From Mycolicibacterium moriokaense (GTDB lineage Bacteria; Actinomycetota; Actinomycetes; Mycobacteriales; Mycobacteriaceae), in NCBI RefSeq assembly GCF_003347205.1, contig NZ_QQBJ01000026.1, positions 98,625-162,624 of the forward strand: a stretch of DNA of 64,000 nt, written 5' to 3'. Below are positions 27,343 through 35,719 of this stretch, one piece after another (position 1 is the stretch's first letter; each line of letters starts with the position of its first letter). The notes under the pieces were generated by a model that did not search any database, was not told the DNA's origin, and saw only the letters and a program-made list of their open reading frames with translations. Position numbers and translations under genes: made by a program.

Positions 27343-27905
27343 CCGGCGGCGCGCGCGATGACCGCCCAGCCGAACTCGCTGAGGCGCACGTTCACGTCGG
27401 TGAACCCCGCGGTCGCCAGCCGCGCCGGCAGGGTGGCGGGATCGACCGGGTTGTAGGTGTCGTCCTCGTGGTGGGCCTCGAGTTCGTCGCTGGCAAGGCT
27501 GTCGCTGGCGACCAACGCCGCGCCAGGCCGCAGCACCCGCGCGACCTCGGCGAACAGCCGGTCCTGCAGTTCGGTCGTCGGAACGTGGTGAAGCATGGTG
27601 AAACACGCGGCACCGGAGAACCGGTTGTCCGCGTAGTCCAGGGCGGTTGCGTCGCCGTTGACGATCTCCACGGACGCGACGTCGGCGAACCGGTCGGTGA
27701 GCATCGCGGCCAGCGCCTCGTCGATCTCGACCGAGGTCAGCCGCGGCACCGCCCGGCTCAGCACATCGGTGGTGGCGCCGTAGCCCGGCCCGACCTCGAG
27801 CACGTCGTCGCCGAGGTCGGCGTCGCTCATCGCCCACGGCAGGATCACTTCGCGTATCGCCTGCCGCCACTCCTCGCTGCCGCACATCTCGTGTGCTTTG
27901 TTCAC
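27339..27905 (-). CDS. Class I SAM-dependent methyltransferase
   Basis: A 188-residue methyltransferase. Motif I VLEVGPGYGATT (about residues 35-46) binds SAM; VEIDEALAAML and NGDATALDYADNRF are motifs II and III, and ACFTMLHHVP follows. The substrate is unknown. GTG 27905 lies 6 nt downstream of a minus-strand TAGGCT, fitting a leaderless mRNA. It is 19 bp after the enoyl-CoA hydratase stop, so read-through from that gene is also possible. Confidence 0.82.
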   Translation of the reverse strand: MNKAHEMCGSEEWRQAIREVILPWAMSDADLGDDVLEVGPGYGATTDVLSRAVPRLTSVEIDEALAAMLTDRFADVASVEIVNGDATALDYADNRFSGAACFTMLHHVPTTELQDRLFAEVARVLRPGAALVASDSLASDELEAHHEDDTYNPVDPATLPARLATAGFTDVNVRLSEFGWAVIARAAG

Positions 27906-27911
27906 GTCGGC

Positions 27912-27917
27912 AGCCTA
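27912..27917 (-). promoter_or_regulatory. Predicted leaderless -10 box for the methyltransferase
   Basis: TAGGCT on the minus strand, 6 nt before GTG 27905, in the short gap after the enoyl-CoA hydratase gene. Confidence 0.45.
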
Positions 27918-27924
27918 TGCAAGT

Positions 27925-28683
27925 TCAGCGCACCTGTGTGCGGCCCCTTTGCATCACGGCATCCCGGTTGGCGGCGATGTCGTCGCCTGTCGCCGTGCTC
28001 ATCCACTGCCGCGCCGAGGCCGCCTCGATCCACAGCCCGTCGTTGGTCTGTGCCTCGTCGATGCGGTGGTAGGACGCCAGCAGGGCGCGCACGGCCCGCT
28101 GGTTGTTGCCGACCACCGACGCGGCCACCCGGTTCGCGGCGGGTAGCAGGTCGTCGTGCGGCACCACCTCGGTGACCAGACCGCACCGCAGCGCCTCGGA
28201 TGCCGAGAGGTAGTCGCCGGTCAGGCTCATGCGGCGGGCCATGCCGACACCGACCTTCTGCGGCAGCCGCACCGACAGCCCCCATGTCGGCAACAAGCCG
28301 ACCCTGGCGTGGGTGTCGGCGAAGCGGGCCTGTTCGGAGGCGATCAGGATGTCGCAGTACAGCGCGATCTCCAGTCCGCCGGTGACCGCGGCGCCGTTGA
28401 TGGCGCCGATCACCGGTTTGCTCATCGGGGGCCACTTCGGCGAGATGTCGGGCAACTCCGTGGTGCCGCCGAGTTCCTTGAGGTCCAGGCCCGCGCAGAA
28501 CACCGGGTCGGCGCCGGTCAGGATGACCACGTCGACGGCGTCGTCGGCCTCGGCGGCACGCAGCGCGGCGAAGAGTTGGCCGCGCAGCGCAGACGACAGC
28601 GCGTTGCGTGACCGCGGGCGGTTCAGCGTCAACGTGCGCACCCGGTCCGCGGTCTCGATCAACAGCACATCGTCACTCGTCAT
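27925..28683 (-). CDS. Enoyl-CoA hydratase/isomerase family protein
   Basis: A 252-residue crotonase-fold enzyme; the family hydrates trans-2-enoyl-CoA or isomerises acyl-CoAs. RPRSRNALSSALRGQ, DPVFCAGLDLKELG (first oxyanion-hole strand) and NGAAVTGGLEIALYCD (second oxyanion residue and catalytic Glu region) are clear. ARVGLLPTWGLSVRLP is a typical EchA signature. The exact pathway is not deducible. The ATG lies 6 nt after TAGGTT on the minus strand and only 22 bp from the divergent DUF2277 start. Confidence 0.88.
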   Translation of the reverse strand: MTSDDVLLIETADRVRTLTLNRPRSRNALSSALRGQLFAALRAAEADDAVDVVILTGADPVFCAGLDLKELGGTTELPDISPKWPPMSKPVIGAINGAAVTGGLEIALYCDILIASEQARFADTHARVGLLPTWGLSVRLPQKVGVGMARRMSLTGDYLSASEALRCGLVTEVVPHDDLLPAANRVAASVVGNNQRAVRALLASYHRIDEAQTNDGLWIEAASARQWMSTATGDDIAANRDAVMQRGRTQVR

Positions 28684-28689
28684 GGCCTG

Positions 28690-28699
28690 AACCTATCGT
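28690..28699. promoter_or_regulatory. Bidirectional -10 element between echA-like and DUF2277 genes
   Basis: AACCTATCGT has the form AnnnTAnnnT. It reads TAGGTT on the minus strand (6 nt before ATG 28683) and TATCGT on the plus strand (6 nt before ATG 28706). The two -10 boxes share the central TA, so one 22-bp gap would serve two leaderless, mutually exclusive promoters. Confidence 0.55.
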
Positions 28700-28705
28700 G
28701 GACGC

Positions 28706-28987
28706 ATGTGCCGAAACATCACCGAGCTACGCGGCCTGCAGCCGGCGGCATCCGATGAGGAGATCGAGGCCGCGGCGCGCCAATACGTTCGGAAGGTCAG
28801 CGGCGTGACGCGGCCCTCGACGGCCAACGCCGACGCCTTCGAGGCCGCCGTCGCCGAGGTCACCGCGACCACCACCCGGCTGCTGGCCGCGCTGCCGCCA
28901 CGCAAACAGCCGCCCAAGACCGTGCCCCCGTTGCGTCGTCCCGAGGTTCGGGCCCGTATCGAGGCCCGAGCCGCAGGCGCCGGGTGA
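28706..28987 (+). CDS. DUF2277 family protein
   Basis: A 93-residue protein beginning MCRNITELRGLQPAASDEEI (short signature MCRNI..L). It is predicted helical, with PPRKQPPKTVPPLRRPEV near the C-terminus. The family has no established function. It is translated from a predicted leaderless mRNA, and its stop overlaps the DUF1802 gene (GTGA), so the two are coupled. Confidence 0.8.
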   Translation: MCRNITELRGLQPAASDEEIEAAARQYVRKVSGVTRPSTANADAFEAAVAEVTATTTRLLAALPPRKQPPKTVPPLRRPEVRARIEARAAGAG

Positions 28988-29547
28988 CCGCGAAGGCGCT
29001 GACGCAGCCCGCGCTCAAGGAGTGGAGCGCGGCGGTGCACGCGATGCTCGACGGCCGCCAGACGGTGCTGCTGCGCAAGGGCGGGATCCACGAGAAAAGG
29101 TTCACCCTCGACTCGCCGCATTTCGTCTTCTTCCCGACCGTCGCGCACAGCCATGCGCAGCGGGTGCGCCCGGAGCACCGCGATGTGTTGGCCCGGGCGG
29201 CCGCCGACAGCACCGAGACCGAGATTGTTCTGCGGGCGGGCGCGAAAGTCGTTGCGGCGGTCGAGGTGAACCGGCTCGACGGGCTGGCAGACATCGCGCC
29301 GCTGCACATCTGGACGGCGGAGTCGGTGCAGAACGACCGGCTGGACTTCCGGCCCAAACACCGGCTGACGGTGCTGGTGGTCCAGGTCAGCCCGCTCGCC
29401 GAACCGGAACGGATCGCCAGGGCACCGGAATACGCCGGCTGCACCAGTTGGGTGCCGCTGCCCGTCAACCCGATGTGGTCGACGCCCGTGCACGACGACG
29501 CGACGCTTCGCGACATCGCTGCGCGCGTGCGTGATTCAGTCGCCTGA
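28984..29547 (+). CDS. DUF1802 family protein
   Basis: A 187-residue protein with the family start LKEWSAAVHAMLDGRQTVLLRKGGIHE and the later LLPTxxHxxxQ-like FFPTVAHSHAQRVRP segment. Function is unknown. It is coupled to DUF2277 by GTGA. The last 12 bp overlap the end of the converging CocE hydrolase. Confidence 0.8.
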   Translation: MTAKALTQPALKEWSAAVHAMLDGRQTVLLRKGGIHEKRFTLDSPHFVFFPTVAHSHAQRVRPEHRDVLARAAADSTETEIVLRAGAKVVAAVEVNRLDGLADIAPLHIWTAESVQNDRLDFRPKHRLTVLVVQVSPLAEPERIARAPEYAGCTSWVPLPVNPMWSTPVHDDATLRDIAARVRDSVA

Positions 29548-31173
29548 CGGCAAAGCGCCCGCGGGCAGCCGCAGCCGCGACGCGCCGTCTGCGAGGCGCA
29601 CGGTATGCGTCGCCGGCCGCAGTCGGGTGGCGGTGGTGAGCGGTTCGCCGGTGCCCAGGTTGCGGGCGAACCGCGGGTGCGAGCCGCCCGCCACGAGCAC
29701 CCGGATCCGTGAACCCGCGCGCAACCTGTGCGCGACGGGGTCCATCTCGACGGTGACGGTGCCCAGACCTGCTGTGCCCCGCAGGTATCCGTCGCTGACG
29801 TTGCGGGACTTCCCCTTGGCGTCGACCTCGCTGATCCGGACGAACACGTCGTGGTTCGGGTTGTCGCACGAGTGCGCCAGTTCGAGGATCGGGTTGCCGA
29901 CGATATGGACGTCATTCGGCAGCGCATCACCGGTGAAGACCAGCACGTCGGCGCGGTCGGCCAGGGTGTCGTCGTTCCGGTAGCCGGCTTGCGGGGAGAG
30001 CATCCGGCCGCCGACCGTCGGCGTCGGGTCCGCCGGGTCGTAGGTGAACGTCGACGCCGGCGCGGTGTCGGGCGGTGCGGCGCTGCCGAGTCGGCCGCCC
30101 GGCTGCAGGTAGCGCACCTGCTCGGGCATCGGTGGCGGCCAGTCGTCCATGTCGAGCCAGTCGCCGTTGTTGACGCGGATCCGCACCGGGCGCGGCTGTG
30201 CTGCGCGCCTGCCCGCGAGGTGGGTGTCGAACCAGGCGAGCGACTCGCGCAGCACCGTCGGCGCGCCGGCGGTCAGCATGCGCGAGTGGGTCCACGGACC
30301 GACGGTCACCGCCACCGGCGCGTCTCGTCGTCGCAGTGCTGCGTACTGATGCAGGGTCTGTTCGACGAACAGGTCCTGCCAGCCGGTGAGCAACAGCACG
30401 GGGACCTCGGCGCGCTCCAGCGCCGCGTGCAGTTGGGTGGGTGCCCAGAACGGGTCGTCGTGTTCGGCATGCTCCAGCCACGCCTCGAACCACTGCGCTC
30501 CGTCCCCGAGCAGCGCGCGGCCGGCCTCTCCGAGAGGAAGTCCCGCGGTCGCCTGAGCGACCAGCCGTCTGGACTGAACCATCCGCACCAGGCCCCGGAT
30601 CCGACCGGGGTCCTCCTGGTGGGTGACGGAGTCGCTCCAGCCGACGAAGTCATCGAGCCCGAATGAGCCTGTGCCCCAGCGTGGTCCGCTGATGTCGTGC
30701 GGGCCGACGGTGATGACGGCCGCAGCCATCTCGGGCGGCGGATCGGTCAGCAGTGCCCACTGCGTGAAGCCGAGATAGGACGCGCCCATGGTGCCGAACG
30801 TCCCGGTGAACCACGGCTGGTCGCGAAGCCAGGCTGCGGTGTCGGCGCCGTCGGCGGCTTCGTTCATGAACGGGTCGAAGTCGCCTCCCGAGCCGAACGT
30901 GCCGCGCACGCTCTGCACGACGACGTGGTAGCCGCGGGCCGCGTAGATGCTCCCGAACAGCACCGACACCGGATAGCCGCGGCCGTAGGGCGTGCGCACC
31001 AGCAGGGTGCCCGCGGGATCGGACGTCAGCGGTCGATAGTGGTCGGCGATCAGGTCGACGCCGTCGCGCATCGGCACCCGGACGCGGCGATGCACGTCGT
31101 ACTCGCATGTGTGCGGCGGCAGGCGCAGCAGCCGGCCCAGTGCGCGACCGATCACGGTCTTGGCTGCGGTCAC
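29536..31173 (-). CDS. CocE/NonD-family alpha/beta hydrolase
   Basis: A 545-residue X-Pro dipeptidyl-peptidase/cocaine-esterase-type hydrolase. VPMRDGVDLIADHYRP opens the catalytic domain and GASYLGFTQW carries the nucleophile Ser. A beta-jelly-roll C-terminal domain (PepX_C) runs from about residue 330. The family cleaves esters or amides, so the substrate cannot be called. GTG 31173 is 10 bp after the TetR gene stop on the same strand, which suggests regulation by it. Confidence 0.85.
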   Translation of the reverse strand: MTAAKTVIGRALGRLLRLPPHTCEYDVHRRVRVPMRDGVDLIADHYRPLTSDPAGTLLVRTPYGRGYPVSVLFGSIYAARGYHVVVQSVRGTFGSGGDFDPFMNEAADGADTAAWLRDQPWFTGTFGTMGASYLGFTQWALLTDPPPEMAAAVITVGPHDISGPRWGTGSFGLDDFVGWSDSVTHQEDPGRIRGLVRMVQSRRLVAQATAGLPLGEAGRALLGDGAQWFEAWLEHAEHDDPFWAPTQLHAALERAEVPVLLLTGWQDLFVEQTLHQYAALRRRDAPVAVTVGPWTHSRMLTAGAPTVLRESLAWFDTHLAGRRAAQPRPVRIRVNNGDWLDMDDWPPPMPEQVRYLQPGGRLGSAAPPDTAPASTFTYDPADPTPTVGGRMLSPQAGYRNDDTLADRADVLVFTGDALPNDVHIVGNPILELAHSCDNPNHDVFVRISEVDAKGKSRNVSDGYLRGTAGLGTVTVEMDPVAHRLRAGSRIRVLVAGGSHPRFARNLGTGEPLTTATRLRPATHTVRLADGASRLRLPAGALPSGD

Positions 31174-31183
31174 CGGATCGAGG

Positions 31184-31801
31184 CTACGCAGGCGGCGGAT
31201 CGCCGCACTCGACGGCGTCGATCACCTTGGCCATCAGCCAGGTCACGGCGTCGGTCGCGGTGGACCCGTCCAGCCCCCACGAGCCGACCAGCCGCTCATA
31301 GCTGGGCAGATTCCACAGGATGTCCAACAGCCCTGCGGCGACGCGATGTTCGGCCTCCGACCATCCGGGTGCCGATGAGGAGACGGCGCGCAGAAGCGCC
31401 TCACGCCGACGCGCGTCGACGCCGACGAAGGTGGGGTCGCTGGGCTTGTCGACGGACTCCCGGACCGAGAAGCGTTGCAGCGACGCGAAGACGCGGGCCG
31501 TCACCTGGCCGAGGTTGTCGAGGTCGACGCCCTCATACGAGATGCCCGCCTCGGTCTCCAGCCGCTGCATGACGGCGTCGTGCAGGTGGCGTTCGGTCGG
31601 GAAGTGTCGGTAGACCGTGCGTTCGCCGACCCCGGCGTGTTCGGCGACGGACCGAAACGTCAGGTCCTTCCAGTTCCAGCTGTCGAATGCGTGGACGAGT
31701 TCGCTGCCTGCCGCGACGATCCGCTCGCGCGTCTGGGCGGCCTTCTGCGCCCGCGCCCGGTTGTCGTAGCGGCGCCGGTTCCCTATTGACGAGTCACCCA
31801 C
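31184..31801 (-). CDS. TetR-family transcriptional regulator
   Basis: A 205-residue protein. The N-terminal HTH runs from TRERIVAAGSELV through FRSVAEHAGVGERTVYRHFPTERHLHDAV (about residues 25-75). The C-terminal ligand domain is variable. GTG 31801 lies 9 nt after a minus-strand TACACT. It heads an operon with the CocE hydrolase and is divergent from the sulfotransferase, whose promoter overlaps its own. Control of both sides and autoregulation are likely but inferred. Confidence 0.85.
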   Translation of the reverse strand: MGDSSIGNRRRYDNRARAQKAAQTRERIVAAGSELVHAFDSWNWKDLTFRSVAEHAGVGERTVYRHFPTERHLHDAVMQRLETEAGISYEGVDLDNLGQVTARVFASLQRFSVRESVDKPSDPTFVGVDARRREALLRAVSSSAPGWSEAEHRVAAGLLDILWNLPSYERLVGSWGLDGSTATDAVTWLMAKVIDAVECGDPPPA

Positions 31802-31810
31802 AATGATGGC

Positions 31811-31820
31811 AGTGTACCGT
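31811..31820. promoter_or_regulatory. Bidirectional -10 element between tetR and sulfotransferase genes
   Basis: AGTGTACCGT (AnnnTAnnnT) gives TACACT on the minus strand, 9 nt before the TetR GTG. On the plus strand it gives TACCGT, about 24 nt before the sulfotransferase GTG, whose leader contains GGAGG at 31834-31838. The 43-bp gap is therefore fully occupied by two overlapping promoters. Confidence 0.5.
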
Positions 31821-31844
31821 CACCAATTACGTTGGAGGTGCACA

Positions 31845-32981
31845 GTGGCATCACCGGCCGAGTTGATGGCGGCGGCCGCCGAGCGAACGGGACTCGGCGA
31901 TTTCGGGGACCAGTCGTTTCGCGAGGGGCTGGAGATCCTCGCGAAGGCGCTGGACAACGAGGCCCGGCTGAACCGGCGCGGCGAGGAGTTCGTCTACGGC
32001 CGCATCGGCGGCTATCTGCGGCAGCGGCTACAGGTCGAGGACTGGTATCGCCGCCACCCCGAGATCGAGGACGTGCCGATCGAGGCGCCGCTGTTCGGAC
32101 TCGGTCTGCCGCGCACCGGTTCCACCGCGCTGTCCTTTCTGCTCGCTCAGGACCCGGAGATTCGGTACCTGCGCAGTTGGGAGTCGGCTCAGCCCTGCCC
32201 GCCGCCGTCGACCGTCGAGGGCGACGACCCACGCATTCCGCCCGAACTGCGGCCCGTCACTGTGGGAAGCAGGCATCACGTCCCCGCCGACGTGCACGGT
32301 CCGATGGAGTGCCTGGACCTGATGGCGATGGACTTCAAGTCGCAGATGTTTCAGGCGTTCGCCCAGGTTCCGACGTACTCCGACTGGCTGGTCGACACCG
32401 CCGACTACACCTCGACCTACGCCTACGAGCGACGTGTCCTCAAGCTGCTGGCCTGGGGCGAACCGGCGCGGCCCTGGCGGTTGAAGTCGCCCGCGCACAT
32501 TCTGTCGCTGGACCATCTGGACCGGGTGTTTCCCGATGCCCGTTTCGTGATGACCCACCGCGACCCGACCGACGTCCTGCTCTCGGTCGCCGACGTATAT
32601 GCCGATATCGCAGGTGGTTTCACCGACCACGTCGATCGCCGGTACCTCGGCGAACTCAACGTCCGCCACTGGTCGACCGGCGTGGACCGGGCGGTGAAGT
32701 TCCGCGACGGCGGCGCCGACGACCGCTTTTTCGACATCGACTTCCGCGCCATGCAGGCCGACCCGATCACAGAGGTGCGCCGGCTGTACGCATGGCTCGG
32801 CGAATCGGTGAGCGACGAGTTCGAGACGCGGATGCGGGCCTGGTGGACGCTCAACGCCGAGAACCGCGAGCCGCACGTGCGCGCCGACCCCGCGGCCTTC
32901 GGCCTCGACCTGGAGGGCGTGCGGCCGCTCTTCGCCACCTACGTCGACCACGCAGCACGCTGGACCACCCAGGAAAGGTGA
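31845..32981 (+). CDS. PAPS-dependent sulfotransferase family protein
   Basis: A 378-residue sulfotransferase of the mycobacterial Stf type. The 5'-phosphosulfate-binding loop is GLPRTGST (about residues 82-89). The 3'-phosphate site is RFVMTHRDPTDVLLS (about 230), and WRLKSPAHI lies between. It would transfer sulfate from PAPS to a hydroxyl of a lipid or carbohydrate; the acceptor is unknown. GTG 31845 is selected for its GGAGG; ATG-like starts further up would enter the promoter. It overlaps or abuts the next gene. Confidence 0.85.
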   Translation: MASPAELMAAAAERTGLGDFGDQSFREGLEILAKALDNEARLNRRGEEFVYGRIGGYLRQRLQVEDWYRRHPEIEDVPIEAPLFGLGLPRTGSTALSFLLAQDPEIRYLRSWESAQPCPPPSTVEGDDPRIPPELRPVTVGSRHHVPADVHGPMECLDLMAMDFKSQMFQAFAQVPTYSDWLVDTADYTSTYAYERRVLKLLAWGEPARPWRLKSPAHILSLDHLDRVFPDARFVMTHRDPTDVLLSVADVYADIAGGFTDHVDRRYLGELNVRHWSTGVDRAVKFRDGGADDRFFDIDFRAMQADPITEVRRLYAWLGESVSDEFETRMRAWWTLNAENREPHVRADPAAFGLDLEGVRPLFATYVDHAARWTTQER

Positions 32982-32989
32982 ACGCCCAC

Positions 32990-34051
32990 ATGGCAATCGA
33001 TTTGACCGGCGGTATCGACCCGGCGCGCGAACACGTTTTCGCCGAGCGGCCCGCGGATCCCGAGATGCGGGATTCGGTGAGCTTCTGGGTCTTCGACGAC
33101 CGCGGGCAGGTCGGGTTGCCGCGCGTCGGCGTCGAGGCGGTCGCGTCCAACTGGGACGAGCACAGCATCCAGGTCAACGTCGCGTTCCCCGACGGGCGGG
33201 TCTATCGGCTGCGCGACGAGGGCAAGAGCTGGCCGGTCGATGGCCCCCACGGTGCGGCGACGGTGCTCGGCGGCGGGCCGCTGGCGTTCACGTGTGTGCG
33301 ACCGTTCGACCGCTGGACGATGACCTTCGACGGTCAGGCGGTGCAGACGTCGTCGGCGGATCTGGCCGCCGGCCGCAAGGACGGGCCGCTGGTGGATCTT
33401 CGCTTCGAGGTGGAGGCGACGCTGGCCGTCCCGCCCTGGGTGCAGGGCGCGTTGCAGTCTGACGCCGCATCGGCACTGGCGACCTCCGTCGAGGGCGACT
33501 TGATGGGTGGCGAGCGCTACGAGCAACTGTTCCGCGCGACGGGGTCGGTTCAGGTGGCGGGGGAGGAGCACCCGTTCACCGGCAGCGGACTTCGCATCCG
33601 GCGCCAGGGCGTGCGCCGGCTGGAGGGGTTCTGGGGGCATTGCTGGCAGTCGGCGTTGTTTCCGAGTGGCCGCGCGTTCGGCTACATCGCGTATCCGCCG
33701 CGACCGGACGGCCAGCCCACGTTCAACGAGGGCTACCTGTTCGACGGTGACGGGCCGCTGATTCCCGCCCGTGTCGTCGAGGCGCCGTGGCTGCGCCGCC
33801 TGGAGCCGCGCGGCGAAGACGTCTCGGTGGTGCTGGAGACCGCCGACGGCACCGAGCGGATCGAGGGCGAGACGGTGGTGTCGACCCACGACATCACGGA
33901 CCCGAGCGACGTGCCCGCCGAGATGCTCGCCAAGATGGCGAACTGGACGTTTCCGGCGCTTCAGCAGGCCGGCGTGCGTTATCGGTGGCGGGGCGAGGAG
34001 ACCTACGGCATGCTCGAGCGCTCGAGCCCGATGGACAAGATCACTGGCTAG
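32990..34051 (+). CDS. Unknown protein with a possible AttH/lipocalin-like fold
   Basis: A 353-residue protein without a catalytic signature that I recognise. It is beta-rich and Trp-rich (SFWVFDDRGQVGLPRVGVEA, LEGFWGHCWQSALFPSGRAFGYIAYP), resembling two-domain lipocalin-like proteins such as the AttH/CrtC group. That assignment is tentative. ATG 32990 has AGGAAAGG about 11 nt upstream; GTG 32978 would overlap the sulfotransferase stop as GTGA. Tight linkage suggests a shared pathway with the sulfotransferase. Confidence 0.6.
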   Translation: MAIDLTGGIDPAREHVFAERPADPEMRDSVSFWVFDDRGQVGLPRVGVEAVASNWDEHSIQVNVAFPDGRVYRLRDEGKSWPVDGPHGAATVLGGGPLAFTCVRPFDRWTMTFDGQAVQTSSADLAAGRKDGPLVDLRFEVEATLAVPPWVQGALQSDAASALATSVEGDLMGGERYEQLFRATGSVQVAGEEHPFTGSGLRIRRQGVRRLEGFWGHCWQSALFPSGRAFGYIAYPPRPDGQPTFNEGYLFDGDGPLIPARVVEAPWLRRLEPRGEDVSVVLETADGTERIEGETVVSTHDITDPSDVPAEMLAKMANWTFPALQQAGVRYRWRGEETYGMLERSSPMDKITG

Positions 34052-34643
34052 TGTCCTTGGTGAACTTGTAGTACGGCACCAGTTCGTGCGCGCGTTGCAG
34101 GTTGGTCTGCATGCAGTCGACATCGTCGGCCGCATAGACCGGCGAGTAGAACAGCGTCTGCTGGATTAGCCCGTAGTCGGTCTTGAAGTCGATCCCACAG
34201 GTGATCCACCAGCGGTTGTTCCAGTCGGTCGGCTTCATCACCCAGTACTGGGCGGCGCGGTGCCCGTCGATGTCCAGTTCGACCGCGTCGGCGGGCAGGC
34301 TCTCTTCGTAAGTGCGCCAGACGAACGCCTCCACCGCCATCTGGTAGTTCCCCGCGTCGTAGTGGCAGCGCAGGCTGTCCTCGGGCTGGGGAGGCGTGAA
34401 CGCCAGTCCGATGCGCTGCACGACGTCGAACGGGATGTCGCGGCACGCGTCGAACGGATCGGGGTCGACGGTCTCGATGACCGGCCACTTGATGGTCGTG
34501 GTGGCCATCGGCAGCGGCGCGGCCGTCGAGCGCAGGTCCACCGGGCCGGGCGCGGGCACCGTCAGCGGTCCGCTCTGCAACGCGACCATCACCGCCGCCA
34601 CCAGCGCTCCGAAAGCCGCGAGCAGGCGCAACTTGCTGACCAT
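34041..34643 (-). CDS. DUF3558-family exported protein
   Basis: A 200-residue protein. Residues 5-25 form a hydrophobic export or anchor segment (LLAAFGALVAAVMVAL) with no lipobox Cys, unlike many DUF3558 lipoproteins. The domain is marked by DPFDACRDIP and two further cysteines (LRCHYD, ITCGID, VDCMQ). The ATG has AGGGGGA upstream, and TATAGT (34678-34683) is a likely -10. It converges with the preceding gene, with 11 bp overlap. Confidence 0.75.
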   Translation of the reverse strand: MVSKLRLLAAFGALVAAVMVALQSGPLTVPAPGPVDLRSTAAPLPMATTTIKWPVIETVDPDPFDACRDIPFDVVQRIGLAFTPPQPEDSLRCHYDAGNYQMAVEAFVWRTYEESLPADAVELDIDGHRAAQYWVMKPTDWNNRWWITCGIDFKTDYGLIQQTLFYSPVYAADDVDCMQTNLQRAHELVPYYKFTKDTSQ

Positions 34644-34677
34644 GAATCCCCCTCGCTCCTCGGCAGCCCCTGCGGGG

Positions 34678-34683
34678 ACTATA
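34678..34683 (-). promoter_or_regulatory. Probable -10 box for the DUF3558 gene
   Basis: TATAGT on the minus strand, 34 nt before ATG 34643, giving a leadered mRNA with a strong ribosome-binding site. Confidence 0.4.
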
Positions 34684-34760
34684 CAAGTCGCCCGTACGGC
34701 GCCGGACCGGAAACGAGAACACGTTCTAGTTCTCGGGCGGGCCGGGGCGGAGCACTTAAG

Positions 34761-34766
34761 TACGCT
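34761..34766 (+). promoter_or_regulatory. Predicted leaderless -10 box for the phosphoesterase-pptT-truB operon
   Basis: TACGCT with 8 nt to GTG 34775. Confidence 0.45.
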
Positions 34767-34774
34767 GGTCGGTT

Positions 34775-35719
34775 GTGGCGACACTCTGGGCGATCAGCGA
34801 CCTGCACACGGGTCACACCGGCAACAAGCCGGTCACCGAGTCGTTGTACCCGTCGTCGCCGGATGACTGGCTGATCGTCGCGGGCGACGTCGCCGAGCGC
34901 ACCGACGAGATCCGCTGGGCCCTCGACGTGCTGCGCAAGCGGTTCGCCAAGGTCATCTGGGTGCCCGGCAACCACGAATTGTGGACCACGAACAAGGACC
35001 CGATGCAGGTGTTCGGCCGGGCGCGCTACGACTACCTGGTCAACATCTGCGACGAGATGGGGGTCATCACCCCGGAGCATCCCTACCCGGTGTGGACCGA
35101 CGCGGGTGGTCCGGCCACGATCGTGCCGATGTTCCTGCTGTACGACTACACGTTCTTGCCCAAAGGCGCGGCGACCAAGGCTGAGGGGCTGGCCATCGCG
35201 AGGGAACGCAACGTGGTGGCCACCGACGAGTTCGTGTTGTCCAACGAGCCGTATGCGACCAAAGACGCGTGGTGCCGCGACCGGGTGGAGTCGACCCGCA
35301 AGCGGCTCGAGGACCTCGACTGGGTGACGCCGACGGTGCTGGTGAACCATTTCCCACTGGTGCGCGAACCGTGCGAGGCGCTGTTCTATCCGGAGTTCTC
35401 GCTGTGGTGCGGCACCACGGCGACCGCCGACTGGCATACCCGCTACAACGCGATCTGCTCGGTGTACGGGCATCTGCACATCCCGCGAACCACCTGGTAT
35501 GACGGCGTGCGGTTCGAGGAGGTTTCGGTGGGCTATCCGCGAGAATGGCGGCGCCGCAAGCCGTATCGCTGGCTGCGTCAGGTGCTGCCCGACCCGAAGT
35601 ATCCGCCCGGGTACCTCAACGAGTTCGGCGGGCACTTCGAGATCACGCAAGAGATGCGGACGAACGTGGCGAAGATCCAGGAGCGGATCGCCAACCGGCA
35701 GGCGACCCGATCTAGATGA
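34775..35719 (+). CDS. Calcineurin-like metallophosphoesterase
   Basis: A 314-residue protein with all five metallophosphoesterase motifs: ISDLHTGH (DxH), AGDVAE (GD), PGNHELW (GNHE), VNHFPL (H) and YGHLHIP (GHxH). It is predicted to be a two-metal phosphoesterase; the substrate is not known from sequence. It is the first gene of an operon with pptT (ATGA overlap) and truB, the same order as Rv2795c-Rv2794c-Rv2793c. The pptT link makes an effect on phosphopantetheine or CoA metabolism worth considering (inference). Confidence 0.88.
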   Translation: MATLWAISDLHTGHTGNKPVTESLYPSSPDDWLIVAGDVAERTDEIRWALDVLRKRFAKVIWVPGNHELWTTNKDPMQVFGRARYDYLVNICDEMGVITPEHPYPVWTDAGGPATIVPMFLLYDYTFLPKGAATKAEGLAIARERNVVATDEFVLSNEPYATKDAWCRDRVESTRKRLEDLDWVTPTVLVNHFPLVREPCEALFYPEFSLWCGTTATADWHTRYNAICSVYGHLHIPRTTWYDGVRFEEVSVGYPREWRRRKPYRWLRQVLPDPKYPPGYLNEFGGHFEITQEMRTNVAKIQERIANRQATRSR

